DNA from: Planococcus citreus
GTDB lineage: Bacteria; Bacillota; Bacilli; Bacillales_A; Planococcaceae
Assembly (NCBI RefSeq): GCF_003664125.1
Contig: NZ_RCCP01000001.1
Span: 620,001-684,000, forward strand
Length of the DNA: 64,000 nt
Direction: 5' to 3'
Below are positions 9,412 through 20,189 of this stretch, in pieces. Numbering within the stretch: the first letter of the stretch is position 1; each line of letters opens with the position of its first letter. The position numbers and the translations under genes were made by a program. The notes below the pieces were generated by a model. That model did no database searches and was not told where the DNA came from. It saw nothing but the letters and a program-made list of their open reading frames with translations.

Positions 9412-10100
9412 ACAAAAAGCGAATTTCCTGGTTGATGACAATGGCGGCAGCCGGAATGATCGTCTTTGGCCTATGGTTCAGCGGCACACAGGCTGCCACT
9501 TTCGCAAAAGGCTATTTTCTATACAAAGCTGATTCAGTCTCCGCAGAGGACTTTGCGCCCAAACTGCAGACGACAAACGCCGAAGTTTCATTACCGGAAG
9601 CTGCGCCGAATGAAGACCCACAGGCTCCAATCGAAGAAACTAAAGAAACTGAAGAAGCAGCCCAACTCCCGAAAGACATCCAGTATCCGACAGATCCACA
9701 AATCGGCGACTTGATGGGCGAACTGATCATCCCGAAACTGGAGGCCAGCCTGCCAATTATCCATGGCACTGATGAAGACGAATTGGAGAAAGGCGTTGGC
9801 CATTATGCAGACAGCGTCTTGCCCGGTCAATCCGATAACTCAGTCTTGTCAGGTCATCGCGATACGGTGTTCCGGGAACTCGGAAAAGTCGGCAAAGGCG
9901 ATGAATTCATCGTTAATACCGCTGATGGCACGTTTACCTACCGCGTCCGCCAAGTGCGCATCGTCGATGAAGACGACCGCACTGTCATCGTCCCGAAACC
10001 GAGGGCCACATTGACGGTCTCGACGTGCTATCCTTTTGATTTCGTCGGCTATGCGCCAGAACGCTATATTCTCGTAGCTGACCTCATCTCGAGCAACTAA
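9408..10100 (+). CDS. Class D sortase
   Basis: A membrane-anchored transpeptidase of 230 residues that should cleave LPKTA in the preceding protein and link it to the wall. An N-terminal signal anchor (about 8-30) and an acidic Pro/Glu linker lead into the sortase fold starting at IGDLMGELIIPKL. The catalytic set is visible: His in LSGHRD, Cys in TVSTCYPF and Arg in APERYIL. The TLTC-like segment with one His-Cys-Arg set and the small size fit class D (YhcS-like). It is translationally coupled to its likely sole substrate and followed by a strong terminator, forming a two-gene cassette. Confidence 0.92.
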   Translation: MNKKRISWLMTMAAAGMIVFGLWFSGTQAATFAKGYFLYKADSVSAEDFAPKLQTTNAEVSLPEAAPNEDPQAPIEETKETEEAAQLPKDIQYPTDPQIGDLMGELIIPKLEASLPIIHGTDEDELEKGVGHYADSVLPGQSDNSVLSGHRDTVFRELGKVGKGDEFIVNTADGTFTYRVRQVRIVDEDDRTVIVPKPRATLTVSTCYPFDFVGYAPERYILVADLISSN

Positions 10101-10103
10101 ACG

Positions 10104-10143
10104 AAAGACCGCAGCCTCCCAAAAGGAAGCTGCGGTCTTTTTT
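10104..10143 (+). terminator. Terminator of the sortase operon
   Basis: AAAGACCGCAGC pairs with GCTGCGGTCTTT around a short loop and is followed by a T run. Confidence 0.9.
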
Positions 10144-10154
10144 ATTCAATAGAA

Positions 10155-10365
10155 AAGTCTATTAATACATTTCGAATTAGAATGGAATTGGTTTTTAGTA
10201 CTTTCAAAAATCAATGATCTATCTAAGTATTTGGAGAAGCGTTCGCTCGACTCCTGTGGATCAGCGAGACGACCGAGACCCCGCAAGACGCGCAGCGGCT
10301 GAGGAGGCTTGGGCGCGAGCCCACGGAAAGCGAGCGATAAGCTTCGGAAAATACGACTTCTTACC
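10155..10365 (+). repeat. 211-bp intergenic repeat, copy 1
   Basis: This matches a second copy near 53.5 kb in the same orientation over exactly 211 bp. The central 120 bp or so is almost identical, beginning GGAGAAGCGTTCGCTCGACT and ending CGATAAGCTTCGG; the AT-rich first 75 bp is more diverged. The ends of the core can pair (GAAGC with GCTTC, CGCTCG with CGAGCG) and an internal GGGCGCGAGCCC hairpin is present, so a transcript would fold. Both copies sit between the 3' ends of convergent genes. Similar GC-rich elements are common in Bacillaceae intergenic regions. No ORF here is credible. Confidence 0.85.
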
Positions 10366-10383
10366 TTTCTCCACAAGCTGAGA

Positions 10384-10412
10384 AAAGCCCTGAATTCTCA
10401 TTCAGGGCTTTT
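10384..10412 (-). terminator. Terminator of the trypsin-like protease gene
   Basis: AAGCCCTGAAT/ATTCAGGGCTT hairpin with T run on the minus strand, close to the protease stop codon. Confidence 0.85.
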
Positions 10413-10414
10413 CA

Positions 10415-11854
10415 CTATTCCACGTTGACGATATCGGAAATATAGAAGAATCCGTAATCATCCATGACGATCGTATAAACTTTCGTGCGTTCCTGCACCG
10501 ACCAATTGCCTTCCGCGTCCTTGAACTCAAACGCTTCTTCCGTATAAACAAGGGCATGGTCTTCCTTGATTTCAATATTGGTGATATCAAGTTTATTGAA
10601 AATATGTTCCATGTCTTTGCCAGCAATCTGGTCGATATACTCAATCATGCTATTGTAGATATCGCTTTGGTAGACCAGCAAGTTCTGGACATAATAGAAA
10701 TCCTCTTCCTGCAATGCCAGTTCGTAAAATTCCTGGTAGCTCACGACAAATTCCGTCAATGATTCTTCCGTGAATTCATGTGTTGTGCTGTAATCGAATT
10801 CGTAGTTTTCGTCTTCGTAGCTGCTATCAAAATCGTCGTAGGCCGGGAAGATCTTGGCGACCGCTTCACGGCTCATCGGATTTTTCGCCCATGCATCCAA
10901 TTGGTCATACATCGAATAGAGAGGGATGGAGAATCCGATTGAATCCCCTTCAGGGAATAACAGTGAGTTGATGCCAATGACTTTTCCTGTGCCTGCGTCA
11001 AGAAGCGGACCGCCGCTTGATCCCGGTGCTAGGGCAGCATCGATCTGGTAAATATTTTCATACGTGAACTCCTGGTAGAAATCACGGTCGATGCCAGTCA
11101 AATAACCCATTGACGCGGTATTTTCAAAACCGGACGGGCTGCCGAGCGCGATGACTTCCGTGCCGACATCGGTTGCTGCCATTTCCACTTCCAAAGGCTC
11201 GATGCCCGTTAAATTATTTACTTGAATCAAGGCAATATCGGATTCAGCTGAAATACCGACAACGGTTCCTTCATGGTCCTGCCCATTGATATTGCGCACG
11301 ATGACATCTGTATACCCTGATACAACGTGCGCGTTCGTCACGACCATGCCCGTTTCCGTAAACAGGAACCCGGATCCTTGGCCGCCTTCCGTCAAGATGG
11401 TGTAGACGCGTGATTGTGCGTCTTTAATGATGGCCGCTTTGTCTTTTTTCTTCGGCTCGACTTTTTCTTCCTGGTCGGAAGGGTGGGTGATATTTTCTGC
11501 TTTCGTCACTGTGCCTTCTACCGGTTCTTCAGACGACACTTGCGTTTCCGGCTCTTCTACCGGCATTTCTTCTTCCACCGGCTCTTCTTCCACCGGTTCT
11601 TCCTCAGGCACCTCTTCAGGCACTTCTTCAGACGCTTCGGTGTCTTCCTGAGGCAATGCCACTTCCGGCTCTTCCTCACCTAGCAATTGCCCTAATCCAA
11701 ATCCAAGCCCCAATAACACGGCCAACAACACGAGCGCATACATGAATTTATTGCGCTTCGGTTTGCGTTGCTTTCTTGTGGCAAGCGGCGCTCCGCAATT
11801 ATCACAGAACTTTGCAGACTCATCATTCATCGTGCCACACTTTGTGCATTTCAT
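10415..11854 (-). CDS. Membrane-anchored trypsin-like (S1C/HtrA-type) serine protease with zinc ribbon
   Basis: A 479-residue protein. It starts with a zinc ribbon of two CxxC pairs (CTKCG and CDNCG, residues 3-20), then one membrane helix (about 38-58), then a long acidic repeat linker rich in EEPVEEE and EEVPEEV. The external protease domain has His in TNAHVV, Asp in SDIALI and Ser in PGSSGGP, the full S1 triad. There is no PDZ domain. Instead a C-terminal region of about 130 residues, rich in Tyr/Glu, looks like an NTF2-like or TcaA-type module. This suggests an envelope quality-control or processing protease. AGGAGG precedes the ATG. Confidence 0.85.
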   Translation of the reverse strand: MKCTKCGTMNDESAKFCDNCGAPLATRKQRKPKRNKFMYALVLLAVLLGLGFGLGQLLGEEEPEVALPQEDTEASEEVPEEVPEEEPVEEEPVEEEMPVEEPETQVSSEEPVEGTVTKAENITHPSDQEEKVEPKKKDKAAIIKDAQSRVYTILTEGGQGSGFLFTETGMVVTNAHVVSGYTDVIVRNINGQDHEGTVVGISAESDIALIQVNNLTGIEPLEVEMAATDVGTEVIALGSPSGFENTASMGYLTGIDRDFYQEFTYENIYQIDAALAPGSSGGPLLDAGTGKVIGINSLLFPEGDSIGFSIPLYSMYDQLDAWAKNPMSREAVAKIFPAYDDFDSSYEDENYEFDYSTTHEFTEESLTEFVVSYQEFYELALQEEDFYYVQNLLVYQSDIYNSMIEYIDQIAGKDMEHIFNKLDITNIEIKEDHALVYTEEAFEFKDAEGNWSVQERTKVYTIVMDDYGFFYISDIVNVE

Positions 11855-12161
11855 AGCTGTACCTCCTGCCGGACATAATTCATCCCCGAATTTTCTTCAT
11901 TATAAACCTTAGAACGCCAAACCTCCACCTTAGGTTGCCTTTGTAATATTTTGTCCTTATTTGGTAATAAATTTCAAAATTCAGAACATGTTTTTTAGGT
12001 CTTTATACGTACTAAAATTGCTTAAAGCTCCGTTTTCCCTGCCTCCATCAGAAAGCGGATAAAATTACCGTTTCGTTCTTTTGGGAAATGCTTTTAAAAT
12101 AATGGGATAGGTGATTCGAACTTGCCAGCTGCAACATCTTGCTATAAAAATAATCTCCACT
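11855..12161. other. Intergenic stretch upstream of the protease gene
   Basis: Non-coding, moderately AT-rich. It should contain the protease promoter, but I see no convincing -35/-10 pair, operator or repeat. Confidence 0.3.
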
Positions 12162-12188
12162 AAAAAAAGCAATGCCTCGGCATCGCTT
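12162..12188 (-). terminator. Terminator of the small secreted protein gene
   Basis: AAGCGATGCC and GGCATTGCTT form a stem on the minus strand, followed by a run of seven T. Confidence 0.8.
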
Positions 12189-12223
12189 CCTGTACTTCTC
12201 TTTTATTGCACGCTTCAACAAGT

Positions 12224-12592
12224 TCAGCGGACATCGATCCCTGTGACTGCTTCCTGCAGTACCAACACGTCACTGAATAGCTGGGCATCGGCTTTTCCGC
12301 TTGCTTTCGCTTGTTCGTTGACGCGCTGCAGCAGTTCATCCAACTGTCCTTGAATCTCTTGATACTCTTCAATCGTTAATGTGCTTTTGCTGTCTACATG
12401 CTGTTCTAGCTGTTCCAATTCTTGTTCCACATCACCATGAGGGCCCAAACGTTCGATCACTTCGCGCCCCGGTTCGTGCTTTTTGCCGCCTGTTGAATTC
12501 TCGCTTGCAAACGTCACCGGTTCAAAATGCGCCATGAATACCGTCCCAAAAACGAGCGCCGAAAGTGAAATGTTCAGAGCAGAAATCTTCAA
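12224..12592 (-). CDS. Small secreted helical protein, function unknown
   Basis: A 122-residue protein with a signal peptide (hydrophobic to about residue 29, 'TFASEN' after it) and a hydrophilic, Glu/Gln-rich remainder predicted to be helical (DVEQELEQLEQHVDSKS, EYQEIQGQLDELLQRV). No known family is recognised. Translation appears to begin at TTG: GGAGG stands eight bases upstream and no in-frame ATG is suitably placed. It has its own terminator, so it is probably a one-gene unit. Confidence 0.65.
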   Translation of the reverse strand: MKISALNISLSALVFGTVFMAHFEPVTFASENSTGGKKHEPGREVIERLGPHGDVEQELEQLEQHVDSKSTLTIEEYQEIQGQLDELLQRVNEQAKASGKADAQLFSDVLVLQEAVTGIDVR

Positions 12593-12719
12593 ATGATTTT
12601 CCTCCTTCGAATTGGTCTGCTTTCACTCCTAGGCTAACCGATTTGTCCGTCTTCGTAACCCCTTTGGCGACAGTCTTCACTAACACTTAACAAACTTTAC
12701 ATTCAGTTTCATCGCAAAA

Positions 12720-12748
12720 GAAAAAGCCGCTTAAGCAGCAGCTTTTTT
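12720..12748 (-). terminator. Terminator of the yuiD-like gene
   Basis: AAAAAGCTGCT pairs with AGCGGCTTTTT (one mismatch) around a short loop, with a T tail on the minus strand, touching the stop codon. Confidence 0.75.
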
Positions 12749-12749
12749 C

Positions 12750-13283
12750 TTATCTGTAATCTGCACGGGTCATGCGACCATTGTATGGCAGCCGTTTTTG
12801 CTGTTCCAAATCACGTTCACGATTCTCGATCTTTGCGGCAACGATGCCAAGCAATGTGCCGAACGCAGCCCCTGCGAACACTTCGATTGGCTGATGGCCG
12901 AGCAATTCCTTCAACTCTTTATCGCGCTCCACAAATTCAAAGCTCGGAAACTCCCCGGAAATTTTCGTGAAGCTGTCCTCGAGGTCATTGACCAAACGCG
13001 CAATTTCGCCTGTATGGCGGCGTATGCCTTGCGCATCGTACATGACGATGGCGCCGAATACGACTGCCAGTGCCGTTTCCGTGTGGCGTGCACCTTTATT
13101 GGAAGCGACGTATGCGGCGAGTGCCGACACTCCTGCTGAGTGGGAACTCGGCATTCCACCTGTCGTAAAGGCTTGCTGCCAATCCCATTTCCCTGCCACC
13201 ACTTTATGCGTGACGATTTTCAATCCTTGTGCGATGCCGATCGCCCCGAGTGACGTGATCATTCCGCGGTTCATCTTTCTCAT
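12750..13283 (-). CDS. yuiD: Divergent PAP2-family membrane phosphatase (YuiD-like)
   Basis: A 177-residue membrane protein of the divergent PAP2 (DUF212) family. It has the conserved GGMPSSHSAG motif near residue 47 and 'YDAQGIRRHTGEIARLVN' with the second His-bearing motif, plus a late glycine-rich helix (GHQPIEVFAGAAFGTLLG). Family members resemble lipid phosphatases, though their substrate is not settled. The start is the ATG of MRKMNRG, eight bases after GGAGG; the longer frame starts inside that ribosome site. The gene is monocistronic. Confidence 0.85.
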   Translation of the reverse strand: MRKMNRGMITSLGAIGIAQGLKIVTHKVVAGKWDWQQAFTTGGMPSSHSAGVSALAAYVASNKGARHTETALAVVFGAIVMYDAQGIRRHTGEIARLVNDLEDSFTKISGEFPSFEFVERDKELKELLGHQPIEVFAGAAFGTLLGIVAAKIENRERDLEQQKRLPYNGRMTRADYR

Positions 13284-13415
13284 CTTTTCATCCTCCAATA
13301 CAGTAACTGCTGCGGCTTATGCCGCCTGATAACTCCCTTTACCCTGAAATCCCTAAAGATATGTAAAGGCAGGGAATATTTTTGGAGGAACTGCTTAGAA
13401 AAGCGGATTTCCCGT

Positions 13416-15446
13416 TTATTTTAATTGCAAATCAACCTCAAACTTCACATCTGGCGTGATAGCGCCTTTGCTGCCGAAGATTGAATACGCCGGATACGAA
13501 GGAAGCAAACTTTTCGTCGGCGAAGGAATCGAGTTCGCTGCGGTCAATAAAATCGGCGCGTCTTTTTTAGCCGCAAGTACCGATCCCGCTAAAGCGTCCG
13601 GGAAGTTTGTGCCGGTGGCGATAAAAGCTTTCTGTTTCCCCATCGGCAAGCCTTGGTTGATCAACTTGCCGGTATCGTAGCGGCTGGTTCCACCGTACCG
13701 CTTAGCGCCAGGCAACTGGGCCATGACGGCATTGCTGACCGCGCTCGTGCCTCCGGTGACAATCGTCGAATCTTTACCGGCTAGGGCAGCTTTTGTTTCT
13801 GCCGGCAATGTGCCCGTCCGTGTCAGCAAAATCGGGATGCCATTTTTCGCTGCATAAGGGGAAACGGAAAGAACATCCGGGAAATTTTGGCCGTTGGAGA
13901 CGACTGCCCGGTCACTAGTAATTTTTTTAGCGATCAGGGCGGCCGTCTCGTAGCGTGTCTTGCCGCCGATGCGCTCTACGCTATTCACCAGCTGGCCCAC
14001 TTGCTGTTCAACAGTTGCCGATAACGCCCCGTTGCTGCCGAGAAGAATAGCTTTGCCGGGTTTCAAACGACGGATTTCAGCTGCTGCTGCCGGGTGAAGG
14101 GCATCCCCTTTTGTCAGCAGGATCGGCGCATTTTCTTTGTAGGCGAGCGGACCACCCGCCAATGCATCAGGAAAGTCAGTGCCTGTCGCAATGATAACTG
14201 TCGAAGCCGAGCTCCATCCGGCTTTGGAAATGGCAACCGCCGTGTCATAGCGGCTGGAACCAGCCAATCGGTCCGACCAATGGCTTGCATCCAAAGTCAA
14301 TGCACGGTCTACATTAAGGCGGCCATGGCCGTAATAGACATCTTTTCCAGCCGTCCCAAGATCTTTTGCCGTCAGCATCAAACGCCCTGCGATGTCGGTA
14401 TTGCTGAGTTTCGGTTCATTCGCCTTGAGCAGCGCTGCAGCCCCCGAGACGATCGGCGTGGACATGGAAGTTCCGTCCATTCCCCCGAATGATTGATCAG
14501 GGAATATGGAAAAAACGCCTGTTCCCGGTGCAGCGATATCGATCGTTTTGCCGAAATTCGAGAAATCGGAGCGCTTGTCCGCAGCATCAGTTGAAGCGAC
14601 GGATAGCACTTCTTGATATGCTGCTGGGTAGTAAGGGGAACTGATGCCATCGTTGCCGGCTGCTGCCACGACGAGAACATTTTTGGAATGTGCATATTGC
14701 ACAGCTTCTCTCAAGACGTTCGTGTCGGAATATGCCACCAGGCTCATGTTGATGATGTCAGCCCCGTTATCGACTGCATGATAAACGCCAGCGGCAACGT
14801 CCGAGATAAAGCCATCCTCGCCATCGAATACATCAATTGGCATGATGCTCGTCGACGGTGCCACGCCAACCCCGAATAATTCATTGTCCATGTTGCCGGC
14901 GATAAGCCCGGCTACATGTGTCCCGTGGATCTCTACACTTACGCTTCCAGGTTTTCCAGTGATGATATTAAACGGGGAAACGATGCGCCCTTTCAGATCG
15001 GGATGCAGCAAGTCAAATCCATCATCGATTATCGCCACAAGCACATCGGCTTTCCCGGTCGTCTTATCCCAAGCGGATTCTGAACCGATGAGCCGGTGGT
15101 GGTATTGATACCCTGCGTAAAACGGGTCACCCGGTATGGCGGCCAATTCCACTCGATGGTCCGGCTCGACGTATTCAATATGCCCTTGCTTGGAAAGCTC
15201 CGCCATAAACGATTCCACGCTCTGCCCTTGCGGCACTTCGAGCGTGACGATTTGCCCGTCGCCCGTTTTCGCTGTTGCGACTTTCTGTGCAGCAGCTGCA
15301 CCTTCCATAGCGGCTTGTTCCCGCAATTTAACAATGACCCGGTCTGCCGGGTTTTCTGTCGGTCCTTGCGCTTGCGCCATTGTGCCAATGCCGATCAGAG
15401 AAAGGGCTAATGTCATAGCCGCCAATACTGTAGTTGTCTGTTTCAT
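13416..15446 (-). CDS. Secreted subtilisin-like protease (S8) with three cell-wall-binding repeats
   Basis: A 676-residue wall-associated protease. Order: signal peptide (about 1-27), an inhibitor I9-like propeptide (DRVIVKLREQ..HIEYVEPDHRVEL, to about 105), a subtilase domain, then three cell-wall-binding repeat 2 units. The catalytic set is Asp in AIIDDGFD, His in HGTHVAG, Asn in AAAGNDG and Ser in GTSMSTP. The repeats begin RLAGSSRYDTA, RIGGKTRYETA and RYGGTSRYDTG, each followed by GxxFPDxL. The repeats should hold it non-covalently to wall polymers. GAGGGG seven bases before ATG AAA CAG sets the start. Probable roles are extracellular protein turnover or processing. Confidence 0.93.
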   Translation of the reverse strand: MKQTTTVLAAMTLALSLIGIGTMAQAQGPTENPADRVIVKLREQAAMEGAAAAQKVATAKTGDGQIVTLEVPQGQSVESFMAELSKQGHIEYVEPDHRVELAAIPGDPFYAGYQYHHRLIGSESAWDKTTGKADVLVAIIDDGFDLLHPDLKGRIVSPFNIITGKPGSVSVEIHGTHVAGLIAGNMDNELFGVGVAPSTSIMPIDVFDGEDGFISDVAAGVYHAVDNGADIINMSLVAYSDTNVLREAVQYAHSKNVLVVAAAGNDGISSPYYPAAYQEVLSVASTDAADKRSDFSNFGKTIDIAAPGTGVFSIFPDQSFGGMDGTSMSTPIVSGAAALLKANEPKLSNTDIAGRLMLTAKDLGTAGKDVYYGHGRLNVDRALTLDASHWSDRLAGSSRYDTAVAISKAGWSSASTVIIATGTDFPDALAGGPLAYKENAPILLTKGDALHPAAAAEIRRLKPGKAILLGSNGALSATVEQQVGQLVNSVERIGGKTRYETAALIAKKITSDRAVVSNGQNFPDVLSVSPYAAKNGIPILLTRTGTLPAETKAALAGKDSTIVTGGTSAVSNAVMAQLPGAKRYGGTSRYDTGKLINQGLPMGKQKAFIATGTNFPDALAGSVLAAKKDAPILLTAANSIPSPTKSLLPSYPAYSIFGSKGAITPDVKFEVDLQLK

Positions 15447-15651
15447 GGTCATTCCCCTCACATCCCCATAGTCTTTCCACCCTATATTTTCTGATAATTC
15501 AAATATTTATTTACAAAAATTATACGACCTTTCCTGACAAATGCCTAGACAATGTAAAAATTCTTTTGAATTTCGATAAAAAATGGATATTAATCTCTAC
15601 CCTTCGAAACCCATCTTTTAGCACTAATGGCATAAGTTTTATTTTTTTAAT

Positions 15652-15691
15652 CAAAAAAACAGTTCCTTGTCAAATGGATGACAAGGAACTG
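15652..15691 (-). terminator. Terminator of glpD
   Basis: CAGTTCCTTGTCA and TGACAAGGAACTG form a long stem with a 6-nt loop, followed by seven T on the minus strand. Confidence 0.9.
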
Positions 15692-15707
15692 CTACAGCAA
15701 TTAGCAC

Positions 15708-17381
15708 TTATTTACTTAATTCGGATACTGGGGTTGGAATGACAGCTTCGTGAAGAAGGATCTCCAACTCTTCCGTATAACGCGTTTTCTGTTGGGCTGT
15801 CCAATTGAATACGCCTGCCATGTAATCCGCTGCAGCTTCTTTATGGGCATGTACCCAGTGGATATCAAAATACAACGCGCCTGTACGGCGGATGAAGAAA
15901 TCGACCGGCTTGCACACAGCTTCAGATTCGATGCCGTATTGCAGCATTGCATAGACGAGTGGATCGAGATTATGCTCAGCGGCCTCAGCCAATCCATCTG
16001 TATAATGGCGCAACACATGGTCGACATTCGCGCCGTAGCGGTTGACGAGCAATTCCATTGCGTCTTCCGTAAGACCGAATTCGGCCGCACGTTTCAAGCG
16101 ATCGGCTTTGAATGTTTTAAAGCCTTTCGATCCGCCAACTTCCCCGCCGGACAGCGCCATTTTTTTCGTGGATACTTTCTTGAAAGCAGTACCGTATTCC
16201 TCTTGAAGTTGCTTGGTGACTAGATCCATGATGCTTTCGCCCATTTTCCGGTAACCGGTGAGCTTGCCCCCAGCGATCGAAATCAAGCCGGAATCCGATA
16301 CAAAGATTTCGTCTTTACGGGAAATCTCAGATGGGTCCTTGCCTTCTTCGTGGATCAGCGGGCGCAATCCTGCCCAGCTGGATTCGATATCCGCAGCTGT
16401 AATCGCCACGTCCGGGAACATGAAGTTAACAGCTTCTAGCACATAGTCGCGGTCTTCCGTCGTCATCGTTGGGTGCGCGATATCCTGTTTGTATACCGTA
16501 TCGGTCGTACCGACATAAACTTTGCCTTGGCGCGGGATGGCGAATGCCATACGGCCGTCCGGCATGTCAAAATAAATCGCTTGCTTGAGCGGGAAGCGCG
16601 ATTGGTCAAATACCAAATGGATCCCTTTCGTCAGCTGCAAGGTTTTGCCTTTTTTCGATTTGTCTTCTTCGCGCAATGTGTCGACCCACGGGCCAGCTGC
16701 ATTGACGATTCTTTTCGCGAAGATTTCGTGGATTGTGCCATCAAGCTGGTCTTCCGCTACCACGCCGACCACTTTGCCATTGTCGTAAAGAAAACCTTTC
16801 ACTTTCACGTAGTTCATCGCAAGTGCGCCCTTTTCAACAGCTTTTTTCATGACTTCCATTGTCAAGCGCGCATCGTCCGTTTTGTATTCAACGTAATACC
16901 CAGCGCCTTTCAAACCATCTTGTTTTACGAGTGGTTCGCGGCGGATCGCTTCTTCACGGGAGAACATTTGGCGGCGTTCGCTTCTTTTAACCCCTGCGAG
17001 GAAATCATAGACACGGAGGCCGACGTTTGTGCTGAGTGGGCCGAATGTGCCGCCTTTGTGGAATGGCAGCATCATCCATTCAGGTGTCGTGACGTGCGGC
17101 CCGTTTTCATAAACGATTTCGCGTTCTTTGCCGACTTCCGCGACCATCTTCACTTCAAATTGCTTGAGGTAGCGCAAACCGCCGTGCACGAGTTTCGTCG
17201 AACGGCTCGAAGTTCCTGCCGCAAAATCCTGCATTTCCACGACGCCTGCACGAACACCGCGTGCTGCGGCATCGAGCGCGATCCCTGCTCCTGTAATACC
17301 TCCACCGATGATCAATACATCAAGTGGCGCCTGTTTCATTTGTCCATAAGTTTCTGTACGTCTTAAGCTTGAGAATTTCAT
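15708..17381 (-). CDS. glpD: Aerobic glycerol-3-phosphate dehydrogenase
   Basis: FAD enzyme of 557 residues that oxidises glycerol-3-phosphate to dihydroxyacetone phosphate at the membrane and passes electrons to quinone. The N-terminal dinucleotide fold is clear (DVLIIGGGITGAGIALDAA), followed by GTSSRSTKLVHGGLRYL, the family signature. The length matches Bacillus GlpD. It follows glpF and glpK in the same direction but is separated from glpK by a hairpin terminator, as expected for a gene controlled by GlpP antitermination. Confidence 0.95.
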   Translation of the reverse strand: MKFSSLRRTETYGQMKQAPLDVLIIGGGITGAGIALDAAARGVRAGVVEMQDFAAGTSSRSTKLVHGGLRYLKQFEVKMVAEVGKEREIVYENGPHVTTPEWMMLPFHKGGTFGPLSTNVGLRVYDFLAGVKRSERRQMFSREEAIRREPLVKQDGLKGAGYYVEYKTDDARLTMEVMKKAVEKGALAMNYVKVKGFLYDNGKVVGVVAEDQLDGTIHEIFAKRIVNAAGPWVDTLREEDKSKKGKTLQLTKGIHLVFDQSRFPLKQAIYFDMPDGRMAFAIPRQGKVYVGTTDTVYKQDIAHPTMTTEDRDYVLEAVNFMFPDVAITAADIESSWAGLRPLIHEEGKDPSEISRKDEIFVSDSGLISIAGGKLTGYRKMGESIMDLVTKQLQEEYGTAFKKVSTKKMALSGGEVGGSKGFKTFKADRLKRAAEFGLTEDAMELLVNRYGANVDHVLRHYTDGLAEAAEHNLDPLVYAMLQYGIESEAVCKPVDFFIRRTGALYFDIHWVHAHKEAAADYMAGVFNWTAQQKTRYTEELEILLHEAVIPTPVSELSK

Positions 17382-17414
17382 TCTTAACCGACTCCTTTTC
17401 CAATATATTCCATA

Positions 17415-17476
17415 TTAAAAAGAGAGACCTGTACACAGCCGCAGATTCGCATCTGCTGTACTGGCATGGTCTCTCC
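17415..17476 (-). terminator. Leader terminator between glpK and glpD (GlpP antitermination target)
   Basis: GAGAGACC at the 5' side pairs with GGTCTCTC just before a TTTTT run. An inner stem (GTACAGC with GCTGTGTAC) adds a second level. It lies in the 136-bp glpK-glpD gap. In B. subtilis, GlpP with glycerol-3-phosphate allows read-through of such a leader, so this is probably a conditional terminator rather than a simple gene end. Confidence 0.8.
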
Positions 17477-17517
17477 TCGTCTCCGGCCATTTATCTCTCG
17501 GTGATTAACTTGTAAGT

Positions 17518-19873
<2,356 letters not shown>

Positions 19874-19974
19874 TTCCTTACACCCCTTTTTCAGATCCTC
19901 CGCTTGTATCGAACCTGTCGAATGACAAGGCACGCTTTCCAGCAGAGTTTCCATGTATAATCAAGGACTAGCCA

Positions 19975-20029
19975 CAAAAAATCCGCACCGAACGAAGGCC
20001 CAATAAACTGGGCCTTGTCCGATGCGGAT
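19975..20029 (-). terminator. Leader terminator upstream of glpF (GlpP antitermination target)
   Basis: A long two-part hairpin: ATCCGCA with TGCGGAT outside, AAGGCCCA with TGGGCCTT inside, followed by TTTTTTG on the minus strand. It lies about 100 nt before the glpF start and downstream of its promoter. That placement fits transcription attenuation relieved by GlpP rather than the end of a gene. Confidence 0.85.
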
Positions 20030-20065
20030 CTCTTTTCTCCTGCACGGTCCTTAACTTGTAAAATC

Positions 20066-20094
20066 AATTTAGCAGTTTTTGAAAACGCTGTCAA
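20066..20094 (-). promoter_or_regulatory. glpFK promoter
   Basis: Near-consensus sigma-A promoter on the minus strand: -35 TTGACA, a 17-bp spacer and -10 TAAATT. It lies downstream of the glpP stop codon and upstream of the leader terminator, giving a leader of roughly 185 nt before glpF. Confidence 0.8.
20080..20093 (+). promoter_or_regulatory. cre (CcpA site) within the glpFK promoter
   Basis: TGAAAACGCTGTCA fits the 14-base consensus TGWAANCGNTNWCA at every position. It covers the -35 element and half the spacer, so CcpA bound here would block polymerase. This predicts glucose repression of glycerol use. Confidence 0.8.
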
Positions 20095-20131
20095 CAATTA
20101 ATTGGGGCTTATCTGGGAGTGATGGAAATTG

Positions 20132-20173
20132 AAAAAATCGGCACGCACTCTTTCTGAAGAGCGATCGCCGATT
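20132..20173 (-). terminator. Terminator of glpP
   Basis: AATCGGC..CGCTCTT pairs with AAGAG.GCG.GCCGATT on the minus strand, followed by a T run, between the glpP stop codon and the glpF promoter. Confidence 0.75.
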
Positions 20174-20189
20174 GATGGGCTTTACAAAA

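Noticed and set aside
10155-10365. Insertion sequence or MITE with target duplication
   Set aside because: No transposase, and I could not find clear terminal inverted repeats with flanking target duplications at either copy.
16473-17366. 297-codon plus-strand frame opposite glpD
   Set aside because: Low-complexity Phe/Arg/His translation typical of an antisense frame; glpD is unmistakable on the other strand.
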